Positions 7,139 to 14,362 of a stretch of 64,000 nucleotides of DNA are shown here, one piece after another; position 1 is the first letter of the stretch; every line of letters starts with the position of its first letter. The translations under genes were made by a program, and so were the position numbers. The DNA comes from a virus. Where the stretch lies: positions 1-64,000 of the IMG/VR virus record IMGVR_UViG_3300022074_000019; one strand, written 5' to 3'. The notes under the pieces were generated by a model. That model made no database searches and had not been told where the DNA came from. It saw only the letters and a program-made list of their open reading frames with translations.

Positions 7139-7489
7139 ATGATGAAAAACTATCATATCTATGTGTTTACACAAGATGCTTGCCCACCCTGCATTCGTCT
7201 TAAGAACTTTGTCAGTACTCTGCCTGAACCTGATCAAGCAGAGATTGATTATGTTCCAATGAAAACTGTTTCTGGGCAGCGCACTGCATTGGCTGAAGAG
7301 CTTGGTGTAGAACTTACACCCACGCTCGTTGTTATTCATGAAGATATCTTCTGTGAACTTGACGACGATAGTGAAGATGAGTTTTGTGATCGAGTAGCCG
7401 AACCAGTTGAGCGCTTCGTTGGAGCTAATAACATTATTGAAAATCTTGATTCAACGATTGATGCTTATACTTACGCACACTCTGAATAA
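7139..7489 (+). CDS. Thioredoxin/glutaredoxin-like protein
   Basis: A 116-residue protein. The N terminus Y-H-I-Y-V-F-T-Q-D-A-C-P-P-C-I-R-L is a thioredoxin-fold strand followed by an active-site C-P-P-C (Cys15, Cys18), and L-T-P-T-L-V-V-I supplies the conserved cis-proline strand (about residues 58-65). It should catalyse thiol-disulfide exchange in the cytoplasm. A likely client is the ribonucleotide reductase encoded just downstream, whose large subunit ends in a redox C-x-x-C. The C-terminal 40 residues are acidic and not part of the core fold. ATG 7139 or 7142 are equally possible. Confidence 0.8.
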   Translation: MMKNYHIYVFTQDACPPCIRLKNFVSTLPEPDQAEIDYVPMKTVSGQRTALAEELGVELTPTLVVIHEDIFCELDDDSEDEFCDRVAEPVERFVGANNIIENLDSTIDAYTYAHSE

Positions 7490-7501
7490 GATAATTTTAA
7501 A

Positions 7502-7684
7502 ATGACTAGCCAAGATCTCCTGTCCCTTTCTAATAAATTAGAAGATTGCATTCCTCTGCTTAAACGGGCAGGAGCTAAAGCTGATGTAGAACTTCTTCGG
7601 GAATTGTTCCAGAAGTATTACCGGAAATATTCAACTGTTAAAACTAATGAGCAAGAAAGCAAACGTAATCGAAGCCAAGGGTAA
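7502..7684 (+). CDS. Small hypothetical protein overlapping IF-1
   Basis: 60 residues: a helical Leu-rich body and a basic tail. Its last 38 bases overlap the start of the IF-1 gene in another frame, which may couple their translation. No family recognised. Confidence 0.6.
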   Translation: MTSQDLLSLSNKLEDCIPLLKRAGAKADVELLRELFQKYYRKYSTVKTNEQESKRNRSQG

Positions 7685-7874
7685 GATTTACAAAGAAAGC
7701 GGCAACGGATATTTCAATGTAGAGCTTGATGAACCTGAAGGTCATCAGTGTCTCTGCCGTGCATCTGGCCGTTTAATCACGCGCAAGATCCAGCTTCTGG
7801 TTGGTGATCGTGTAACTGTAGAACTATCCCCTTTTGACCTCAGCCGAGGTCGTATCACACTGCGAGATAAATAA
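7647..7874 (+). CDS. infA: Translation initiation factor IF-1 homologue
   Basis: A 75-residue protein that is full length for bacterial IF-1 (about 72). It starts M-S-K-K-A-N-V-I-E and ends with the family hallmark G-D-R-V-T-V-E-L-S-P-F-D-L-S-R-G-R-I-T. The S1-like OB fold is covered from end to end. IF-1 binds the ribosomal A site on the 30S subunit and helps IF-2 and IF-3 during initiation. The central part (residues 17-45) departs from the usual bacterial sequence. The gene lies in an early + operon, directly before mazG (TAATG overlap), and has no obvious ribosome binding site. A phage copy could favour phage or leaderless mRNAs; that is inference. Confidence 0.9.
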   Translation: MSKKANVIEAKGKIYKESGNGYFNVELDEPEGHQCLCRASGRLITRKIQLLVGDRVTVELSPFDLSRGRITLRDK

Positions 7875-8317
7875 TGTCACTAGGTAATCAAGCACGGACC
7901 TTCCGTGAAGTTTTTAATCAACAAGTACTTTCTAATTTTTCTGCATATGGTCACATCAATTCGGACCTATGGAATATGCAGATTGATTTGATTCGTGAAG
8001 AATCTACAGAATTCATTGAGGCGGCTGATGAATGTTTTGCTGATCCTGAAAACCTTGATAGAAGAACCGATCTAGCTAAAGAATTGTCTGATCTTGTCTT
8101 TGTTTGTTATCAGTTTGCAGCTGCTTTTAGCATTGATCTAGATAGGGCTATGAACCTCGTGTTTAACTCCAATATGAGTAAACTAGATGAACACGGAATG
8201 CCAATTTACAGAGAAGATGGCAAGGTCTTGAAAGGACCTAACTATGAACCGCCGGATCTTTCTTCCTGCGTTCCAGAACCAATGCTCACTTTTGATTACG
8301 ATACACATGGAAAATAA
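7874..8317 (+). CDS. mazG: MazG-like nucleotide pyrophosphohydrolase
   Basis: A 147-residue all-alpha NTP pyrophosphohydrolase. The metal-binding E-E-S-T-E motif (near residue 41) and the later E-L-S-D motif give the EExxE...ExxD pattern of MazG proteins. The C-terminal segment N-M-S-K-L-D and Y-R-E-D-G-K-V-L-K-G-P-N-Y is typical of the phage branch. It hydrolyses (d)NTPs or possibly alarmones to monophosphates; in cyanophages it is thought to influence nucleotide pools or host stress signalling. Placed just before the ribonucleotide reductase genes, with an 11-base overlap. Confidence 0.88.
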   Translation: MSLGNQARTFREVFNQQVLSNFSAYGHINSDLWNMQIDLIREESTEFIEAADECFADPENLDRRTDLAKELSDLVFVCYQFAAAFSIDLDRAMNLVFNSNMSKLDEHGMPIYREDGKVLKGPNYEPPDLSSCVPEPMLTFDYDTHGK

Positions 8318-9722
8318 TGTCATTGCTCGTACTGGTCGTGTTCAGTCTTGGATCGATGATCCGACTTCACGTCTTCCAGTCAGCTGCACTGTCTTTGTCG
8401 TCGAAGATAGTATGGAGGGACCTGACGGTATCGAAGCCTCCTGGCGCTTCGTCTCCCATGCCCTTCGCTTCGGTGCGGGTGTTGCCGTCCACCTCTACAA
8501 ACTCCGTCCCGCAGGACACGATAATGGCAAAGGGCTATGTGCCTCTGGTCCTGTCTCGTTCGGGAAAATCTATTCTTGTCTGAATGAACAGCTGCGTCGC
8601 GGTGGTGTTTACAAGAACGGAGCTGTGGTGCTCCATTTGGATATCAATCATGCAGACATCCTTGAGTTTGTTGAACTGCCTCGTCACGAGATTCCTTGGG
8701 CGAAGCGTTGCGTCAACCTAACGGATGAACTCTGGAATGCTGCCTCTGAAGATGTGCAAAACGCAATCCTCAAAGGCATTGCTCGTGGTGATATCTGGCT
8801 TGCCAAGATTCGCTATGACCAGCACGGTGAACGTATCCACGCGAACGTTTGCCTCGAGGTCTTCCTGCGAAGCCGTGGCACTTGTTTGCTTGAGCATATC
8901 AACCTAGGCGCATGTCGTCCTGAAGATCTTTTACCTGCTTTTACAGCAGGAATGACTGAACTTGTTGATTTACATAAAAAGACTGGAGTCGAAAAAACTG
9001 GTGAATATCTTATTCAACAAGTTGATCGTCAGGTTGGATTAGGCATGCTTGGTCTAGCTAATTTGCTTGCCCTGGAAGGAGTTACATACGCTGAGTTTGC
9101 AGAAGCAATTACTCAACATCTATATGAAGATTACGACACTATCGTGACTCCTGCTTCTCGTAAAATTGTTAAAGCACTTCAAGATGCAATTGATGCAGCT
9201 GCTGAGGTTGCACGCAAAGCCAACATGGACCGAGCGTTCGCAATCGCACCTACTGCCTCATGCTCTTATCGTTATACAGACCGAGCAGGCTACACAACTA
9301 CTCCCGAACTGGCTCCACCCATTGGGCGTAACGTTGATAGGGACAGCTCCACATTCGGTGTTCAATCCTATGATTACGGTAATGTTGAAACAGCTGAAGA
9401 AGTTGGCTTCGATGTTTACAAAAAATCAGTTGATGGCATTATGGAAATGTTGTCACGTACAGGATTGGCGCATGGCTATAGTTACAACACATGGAGCGAT
9501 GTAGTTACCTACACGCCTGAGTTTGTTGAAAGCTGGCTGCAATCGCCACAGACGAGTATGTATTACTCGCTCCAAGTCATGCAAAACACTCAAGCTAAAG
9601 ATGATGCTTTGGCCGCACTTGATGGCGACTTTGGCACCATGTTTGGTTTCGATAATATCGACAGCGATGAGTCTCTCGATATCTTTATCGATCCTGCAGC
9701 CTGTGTTGGTTGCGCAGAATAA
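8307..9722 (+). CDS. nrdA: Ribonucleotide reductase large subunit, compact class I type
   Basis: A 471-residue catalytic subunit, far shorter than the usual 750 or more and without an N-terminal ATP-cone. Catalytic features of class I are visible: N-V-C-L-E with Asn180, Cys182 and Glu184, the redox pair Cys78 and Cys203, a Tyr-Tyr pair near residue 419 that can pass a radical, and a C-terminal C-V-G-C for reactivation by thioredoxin. It reduces ribonucleotides to deoxyribonucleotides together with the small subunit encoded next. ATG 8307 overlaps mazG by 11 bases. Compact phage reductases have sometimes been class II, but the neighbour and the Tyr pair favour class I. Confidence 0.85.
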   Translation: MENNVIARTGRVQSWIDDPTSRLPVSCTVFVVEDSMEGPDGIEASWRFVSHALRFGAGVAVHLYKLRPAGHDNGKGLCASGPVSFGKIYSCLNEQLRRGGVYKNGAVVLHLDINHADILEFVELPRHEIPWAKRCVNLTDELWNAASEDVQNAILKGIARGDIWLAKIRYDQHGERIHANVCLEVFLRSRGTCLLEHINLGACRPEDLLPAFTAGMTELVDLHKKTGVEKTGEYLIQQVDRQVGLGMLGLANLLALEGVTYAEFAEAITQHLYEDYDTIVTPASRKIVKALQDAIDAAAEVARKANMDRAFAIAPTASCSYRYTDRAGYTTTPELAPPIGRNVDRDSSTFGVQSYDYGNVETAEEVGFDVYKKSVDGIMEMLSRTGLAHGYSYNTWSDVVTYTPEFVESWLQSPQTSMYYSLQVMQNTQAKDDALAALDGDFGTMFGFDNIDSDESLDIFIDPAACVGCAE

Positions 9723-9740
9723 ACACTATCTCCTATACCA

Positions 9741-10472
9741 ATGAAAGCTGAAACTCCTTATCTCCACCTTCACGCACGCAAGCGTACCTGGACTCCTGTT
9801 CAAGTGTCTGCTGGTCATTTGCTTGAAGGCGGCGAAGATGTGATCAAACGGGCTCTTGCACTTCGGTGTCTAGAGATCCCTGTTGGTGACTTCATCTCTG
9901 AAGCAATGAAGGGAGACCTTCCCGAAGTTAAGGGCTGCAAAGAACTTCTGCTTTCTAATGTTGTTGACGAAGAAAACCATGATATTGCCCTCAATTTCGC
10001 TGCTGACGTGCACAAAGTCCCTGATCGTTTTGAAGCAGAAGCTCAGCGCATTTGTAAAGCGTGGCTGGAACTTGACCGTCATCCAGTACTTAAAGCCGTC
10101 GTATTGGAGAGATCCGTCTTCTTCGTTCTCCTACCGATCTTTCGATTCCTCGGAGACACGGGGCTGCGCACGACAAGCGCAGATGTCAGCCGAGACGAAC
10201 AAACCCATGTCGCAGCTAACACGCTCGTCTGCGAATCCCTTGGGCTTCAATCAGACAAAGAGCTCAATAAACTTAGGCGAGCTACGGTTGCTTGGGTTCT
10301 TCAATCCTTGGAAGCCGAACATGCTAACAAGCATCTCTCGAAGAACTTCTGGATGGCTAGTTCGGACTCGCTCTACACCCGTGGTAAAGCAGAAGGACTG
10401 AGTGACACCCGTGCTTCCCGTATGCCTGCTTTCTTCGAAACTAATAACGTTAATTTGCCTCAGTATGCTTAA
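9741..10472 (+). CDS. nrdB: Ribonucleotide reductase small subunit-like ferritin-fold protein
   Basis: A 243-residue protein (usual R2 length is 320-390). Two E-x-x-H motifs, E77-E-N-H80 and E153-Q-T-H156, and Glu123 in V-L-E-R-S-V-F-F provide the metal ligands expected of an R2-like di-metal four-helix bundle. Its place 18 bases after nrdA supports the role of radical-generating subunit. The radical tyrosine cannot be assigned by eye, so the cofactor type (Tyr radical or other) is open. Strongly reduced compared with cellular NrdB. Confidence 0.78.
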   Translation: MKAETPYLHLHARKRTWTPVQVSAGHLLEGGEDVIKRALALRCLEIPVGDFISEAMKGDLPEVKGCKELLLSNVVDEENHDIALNFAADVHKVPDRFEAEAQRICKAWLELDRHPVLKAVVLERSVFFVLLPIFRFLGDTGLRTTSADVSRDEQTHVAANTLVCESLGLQSDKELNKLRRATVAWVLQSLEAEHANKHLSKNFWMASSDSLYTRGKAEGLSDTRASRMPAFFETNNVNLPQYA

Positions 10473-10581
10473 AGCTACGATTGTTGCACTGTTAGTGTTG
10501 GCATGTGTTATCGAATTGATGCATATTGACTATCACGAGCAGTGCATAAAAACTGAACATTTACATTGCAAATATGCCTAA
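10465..10581 (+). CDS. Tiny membrane-anchored protein
   Basis: 38 residues: one hydrophobic helix at residues 3-17 followed by a short Cys/His-rich tail (H-I-D-Y-H-E-Q-C, H-L-H-C). It overlaps nrdB by 8 bases and the next gene by 8. The His and Cys could bind a metal. Function unknown; the case rests on the tight packing. Confidence 0.5.
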   Translation: MLKATIVALLVLACVIELMHIDYHEQCIKTEHLHCKYA

Positions 10582-10858
10582 CATTGAATTCTCTGCTGCA
10601 GATAAAATTAAAATTCAAGTTGTGGAGCAAGAGATTGCTCCCGACACTTTTGATGATTCGCAACTACCAACTGATATTCATATTGTGACCTATACCTACG
10701 AAGGTAAAGAGCTTTTTGATGTTGTTCGTGCTTATACTATGGTTGACATCTTTGATGCTTATTTCGATAAGCTTGGAGACAAAGGTCGAGTAACACGTAT
10801 TCGTAATGGTTACGGAAAAATCAAGCCTAAACTTTTTGGAAAAATTAAACAAGCATGA
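10574..10858 (+). CDS. Hypothetical protein
   Basis: 94 residues, acidic first half and basic C terminus, mixed alpha/beta character. It overlaps both neighbours (the downstream one through ATGA). No family recognised. Confidence 0.65.
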   Translation: MPNIEFSAADKIKIQVVEQEIAPDTFDDSQLPTDIHIVTYTYEGKELFDVVRAYTMVDIFDAYFDKLGDKGRVTRIRNGYGKIKPKLFGKIKQA

Positions 10859-10965
10859 GAAAATCAGAATATAAAGATCAGCTATTGTCGCAGATTTCCA
10901 AACAGCTGGATAAGCTGACAGTAAAGCAAATAAGAACACTTATCGCTAAACATGCACTCAGCTAA
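10855..10965 (+). CDS. Tiny basic protein
   Basis: 36 residues, basic and helical, starting in an ATGA overlap and ending 14 bases inside the thyX start. Likely a real small gene in a coupled run, function unknown. Confidence 0.5.
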   Translation: MRKSEYKDQLLSQISKQLDKLTVKQIRTLIAKHALS

Positions 10966-11584
10966 ACTTGTCTGGATTACTCCAGAAGCAGAAGCTCTTG
11001 TTGGAAAAATTGCCAGAGTTTCTAATCCAAACAACGAAGACAATCCTAACGTTGAACGACTTATTCGATATCTCATTAAGCACAAGCACTGGTCTCCCTT
11101 TGAGATGGCAAGCATGTGCGTCGAAATCCACACTACTAGAGCTATTTCGTCGCAAATCCTGCGTCACCGTAGTTTCACATTTCAAGAGTTCTCACAGCGA
11201 TACGCCATTCCTACGGATAGCTTTGCAACAGTATTGCCTGAGCTACGACGTCAAGATACAATCAACAGACAAAACTCATTAGACGATCTACCTGAAGAAA
11301 CAAAAGAATATTACAAGCAACGGATTGATGACTATTTCCGTGAAGGCGTTGAGTTGTACGAATCAATGCTGCATTCGAATGTTGCCAAAGAATGTGCTAG
11401 ATCTGTCCTGCCACTAAATACAGTTACCCGTTTGTATATGTCAGGAACAATTCGTAGCTGGTTGCACTACGTCGACCTTAGAGGATCAAACGGTACTCAG
11501 AAAGAACACATGCAAATTGCTCGATCTGTTGGTGAAATTCTCGACACTCAAGTACCAACTATTGCTCGCGCAATGTGGGAATAG
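10952..11584 (+). CDS. thyX: FAD-dependent thymidylate synthase ThyX
   Basis: A 210-residue protein with the ThyX signature RHRx7S (residues 71-81) in R-H-R-S-F-T-F-Q-E-F-S-Q-R-Y, and a C-terminal R-S-W-L-H-Y-V-D-L-R segment. ThyX makes dTMP from dUMP using methylene-tetrahydrofolate, FAD and NADPH. It completes the phage deoxynucleotide pathway with the reductase upstream. ATG 10952 matches the family start and overlaps the small gene before it. Confidence 0.95.
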   Translation: MHSAKLVWITPEAEALVGKIARVSNPNNEDNPNVERLIRYLIKHKHWSPFEMASMCVEIHTTRAISSQILRHRSFTFQEFSQRYAIPTDSFATVLPELRRQDTINRQNSLDDLPEETKEYYKQRIDDYFREGVELYESMLHSNVAKECARSVLPLNTVTRLYMSGTIRSWLHYVDLRGSNGTQKEHMQIARSVGEILDTQVPTIARAMWE

Positions 11585-11622
11585 TCCTTATATTGGAGAC
11601 TGACTAAAGATGATCAGTCATA

Positions 11623-12282
11623 ATGAATTTTATTGCTGCAACTGTTGAACTCACCTTACACCTCGCAGATCAAATCAACGCTTATGGGCTTGACTATCGC
11701 GGCGCTACTGCTGTTGTGCCCGGTGGCAGTGGTAATGCAGAGGTGCGTCTTCGGGTGCTCTGTTACGACCGGCCCGGAGCAAAACTCACCGCCTTTGAAT
11801 CCTGGAAGCCAGGCACAAGGGCGTTGATCACAGGGAATTTGGTGTTTAGTGACGACACTACTAAACCTCTTGATCTGATTATTACTACTCTCGAAACTAA
11901 TGTTCCTCAAGACATGTACTGCAATCAGGTTGTTTTAGGCAATGCGTTCTTCGGATCTGATGAAATCAAAGAACGAAAGAATGGTCAAATTGCCGTAAAG
12001 ATTGGCAGTACGCTTGATAACTCTGATGTCACTACTTGGCTATATCTTGAAACCCATGAAACTCGCAAAAAGAAACTCTCTGAAAGAATCCGCAAAGGAC
12101 GCGCTCTTTGTGTTCAAGGTTACATCCGTGAATACCGCAAAGATGATTCTGACAGCCCTTACCGCGCCATCGTTGCTAGCGATTTCAGCACTAGAAAAGA
12201 AAAAGCACGCTCTAATAAGAACCCACAAACGAACGGTTCAGCAGCGGGCTACGCAGAAGTTGATCCAACGCCGGATTATTGA
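11623..12282 (+). CDS. Single-stranded DNA-binding-like protein with OB folds
   Basis: 219 residues that read as two OB-like segments (about 1-85 and 95-190), each with alternating strands such as A-L-I-T-G-N-L-V-F and A-L-C-V-Q-G-Y-I-R-E-Y. A disordered tail ends in acidic/aromatic D-P-T-P-D-Y, as in SSB proteins that recruit partners through their C termini. It precedes a second putative ssDNA-binding protein and the replication genes. The SSB role is an inference from fold-like pattern and context. Confidence 0.6.
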   Translation: MNFIAATVELTLHLADQINAYGLDYRGATAVVPGGSGNAEVRLRVLCYDRPGAKLTAFESWKPGTRALITGNLVFSDDTTKPLDLIITTLETNVPQDMYCNQVVLGNAFFGSDEIKERKNGQIAVKIGSTLDNSDVTTWLYLETHETRKKKLSERIRKGRALCVQGYIREYRKDDSDSPYRAIVASDFSTRKEKARSNKNPQTNGSAAGYAEVDPTPDY

Positions 12283-12346
12283 GCGCCAGTCTCATATTGA
12301 TCTAAACAAACCTGGGTGGACAGCACCTATTTATTCAGCCACTGAT

Positions 12347-12369
12347 GCCGGTTAACACCGGCTTTTTTG
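12347..12369 (+). terminator. TAAC-loop terminator (copy 4)
   Basis: GCCGGT-TAAC-ACCGGC at 12347-12362 followed by six T. The stem sequence is identical to copies 1 and 5. Confidence 0.85.
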
Positions 12370-12436
12370 TTTGTGTGTTTAGGTCACATTAATAGAAATA
12401 TATTCTTATATTGTGAGAGTCAATGAATAATAGATA

Positions 12437-13180
12437 ATGACTCTCCAAGTCTTGCCTCCTGAGTTAACGGAGGCACCAAAAGATAAGATTGAAACTAAAG
12501 AGCCTCAACCCTATTGGAAACCTAGTTCACTAAAGGATGGAGAAAGCGAAGAATTCAGATTACTCGGATGTTACGAAACTGGACACGCCATTGTTGGATG
12601 GCAATATGCATCCGAAGTTCGCGATACGAAAACTGGTGAGCTTCGTTTTAATGGTTATGTGGTTACTAGGAGTCATCCTGGACAGCCAGAAGACCTTGCC
12701 CGAGAAACCGACTGGGCCAAACCCGATCGACCCAAGATTGACGGAACCTACGTCAAGCCCCGCAGATTTCTTGCGTGGGTTGCCACTTCCGCAGCAAGAG
12801 GTCGCATGGAAGTCCTATTCATTGAGCAGAAATCTATCCGTGATCAGCTGACTGAAATCCTCCAAGAGATTGAAGACTACACCTGGACTAAAGATGGACT
12901 TGCTAATTTCTCGATTAAAATATCACGCAAGGGAAGCGGCCTTGAAACGACGTATTCGATCCTACCTAAGGTACGTAAAGTGCCGGCAAAAATTGCTGCC
13001 GAATGGGAATCGAACAGAGATAGTATATGGCTCCCCAACTTCTTTGAAGGAAAGGATCCTTTTGATGGACGTCAAACTGATGAGAAAGGTTTGCCGGCTG
13101 GTGGCGTAGATAAACGCGGAGCTACTGTCATTCCAACTACTACTGAAAAACCTGTCGAAGAAGACAACACTGAATTTTAA
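12437..13180 (+). CDS. Probable phage single-stranded DNA-binding protein
   Basis: 247 residues: a proline-rich N terminus, a central domain with F-R-L-L-G and A-I-V-G-W-Q-Y segments rich in aromatic and basic residues, and an acidic tail ending E-E-D-N-T-E-F. This layout (basic core, acidic C-terminal tail) is that of phage ssDNA-binding proteins such as gp32/gp2.5 types. It is expressed from a new unit after the terminator at 12347. Not proven by any single motif. Confidence 0.55.
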   Translation: MTLQVLPPELTEAPKDKIETKEPQPYWKPSSLKDGESEEFRLLGCYETGHAIVGWQYASEVRDTKTGELRFNGYVVTRSHPGQPEDLARETDWAKPDRPKIDGTYVKPRRFLAWVATSAARGRMEVLFIEQKSIRDQLTEILQEIEDYTWTKDGLANFSIKISRKGSGLETTYSILPKVRKVPAKIAAEWESNRDSIWLPNFFEGKDPFDGRQTDEKGLPAGGVDKRGATVIPTTTEKPVEEDNTEF

Positions 13181-13182
13181 TT

Positions 13183-13533
13183 ATGTCTAACGCACTCGAA
13201 AATCTGCCACCTGAAATGCAAGCACGTCTTGCACAAATTATGGCTGGACAAGCACCTGCTGAATCACCTCACCAAGCTGCTATCCAACAACCTGCACCTG
13301 AACCATCTCCACCGGTAAAGGTTCCGTCCCTGATGGATCATGTAATTGCACTCCGTCAGGAAGTAGCTGCTCTTCGTAGCCAGGTTGATGCCCAATCCAA
13401 TGTTGTTGATGCAGTCGGCCAAGCCGTAGGAACTCTCTATCAGATGTTTCAACCATCAGCCACAGCTTCAGATCAGGGCTCAACGTTTGGTCAGAACTTT
13501 CAACAACAACAAGTAGATGCTTCTGACTTTTGA
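13183..13533 (+). CDS. Coiled-coil hypothetical protein
   Basis: 116 residues: helical N terminus, a Pro/Glu-rich linker (about 26-46), a coiled coil with R-Q-E-V-A-A-L-R-S-Q-V at about 53-90, and a Gln-rich end. It starts two bases after the SSB-like gene and is probably co-expressed with it. Possible replication accessory, function unknown. Confidence 0.65.
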   Translation: MSNALENLPPEMQARLAQIMAGQAPAESPHQAAIQQPAPEPSPPVKVPSLMDHVIALRQEVAALRSQVDAQSNVVDAVGQAVGTLYQMFQPSATASDQGSTFGQNFQQQQVDASDF

Positions 13534-13561
13534 TTACCCTAATTTTACTGTGATCATCTAG

Positions 13562-13594
13562 AGCGTCTCTGAATTTTTCAGTGGCGCTTTTTTA
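13562..13594 (+). terminator. Terminator before the nuclease gene
   Basis: AGCG at 13562-13565 pairs with CGCT at 13585-13588, with an inner CTGAA/TTCAG stem, followed by a run of T to about 13593. Confidence 0.75.
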
Positions 13595-13609
13595 AAACAA
13601 ATATATATC

Positions 13610-14362
13610 ATGACTGACAAACCTTTTAGGATTCAGACTGCTGCTGGACACCGCAAGTATCTTTGCTCAGGCCTTTACCTGCCTTCTGTTACAACGGTCC
13701 TGTCCGGCACTGAATCGGAAAAATCTAAAGCAGGCCTTCGTGCCTGGAACGAAAAAAATCCTGGTGCTATGGAAGCTGCTGCCATTAGAGGCACTGCCAT
13801 TCACCAATGTTGTGAAAACCATATTCGTGGTCTTCCTATTGACTGCCCAGATGACTACATGCCTTTTTGGAATGGTATGAGTCAATACCTTGATTGGTTT
13901 GATGAGATCTATTGGTCTGAGCGTCCACTTCGCCCTGACTGGAACGATCTGCGTAGTGACGACCGTGAAGTTGCCTATGTCTGGTCTACTGAGCACAAAT
14001 ACGCTGGGTGTCCCGATTTGATTGGCACCATTGGCGGTTTGAACGTTATTGCTGACTTCAAGACTTCTAACGGTCCTTACTGCTCATCCTCGCCTGAGCG
14101 GGGTGATCGTGCTGGCTATGGTGGCTGGCGCAAATTCCAAAAATGCGCACAGCAGTTAGGAGCTTATCGTTACGCGCTTAACGAACGTGTTGGCTTTAAA
14201 TGTGATGTTGCCTTGATTATTGTCACCACAGAAGAGGCTACTCAAGGTATATTTATTGACGGAGATCAACTCGATCTCTACGAATCTCGCTTTTTGAAGC
14301 GGGCGAAAATGTTCCACGATATGCACCCAGATACAGATGATCAAGTTGCGGATATCAGTTAA
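13610..14362 (+). CDS. PD-(D/E)XK exonuclease (RecB/Cas4-like)
   Basis: 250 residues with the RecB-type nuclease pattern: R-G-T-A-I-H-Q (N-terminal His motif), G-C-P-D-L-I-G as motif II, I-A-D-F-K-T-S as the D-x-K motif, and Q-L-G-A-Y-R-Y-A as the Gln/Tyr motif. It should degrade or resect DNA, for phage recombination or host DNA breakdown. It is followed by the primase-helicase gene with a 26-base overlap. Confidence 0.85.
   Translation: MTDKPFRIQTAAGHRKYLCSGLYLPSVTTVLSGTESEKSKAGLRAWNEKNPGAMEAAAIRGTAIHQCCENHIRGLPIDCPDDYMPFWNGMSQYLDWFDEIYWSERPLRPDWNDLRSDDREVAYVWSTEHKYAGCPDLIGTIGGLNVIADFKTSNGPYCSSSPERGDRAGYGGWRKFQKCAQQLGAYRYALNERVGFKCDVALIIVTTEEATQGIFIDGDQLDLYESRFLKRAKMFHDMHPDTDDQVADIS

Noticed and set aside
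8307-9722. Class II (B12-dependent) ribonucleotide reductase
   Set aside because: Size would fit, but N-V-C-L-E, the Tyr-Tyr pair and the adjacent R2-like gene favour class I. Left open as an alternative in the entry.
12002-12355. 117-codon + strand frame over the end of the SSB-like gene
   Set aside because: Mostly an out-of-frame shadow of the SSB-like gene and ends in the terminator stem.
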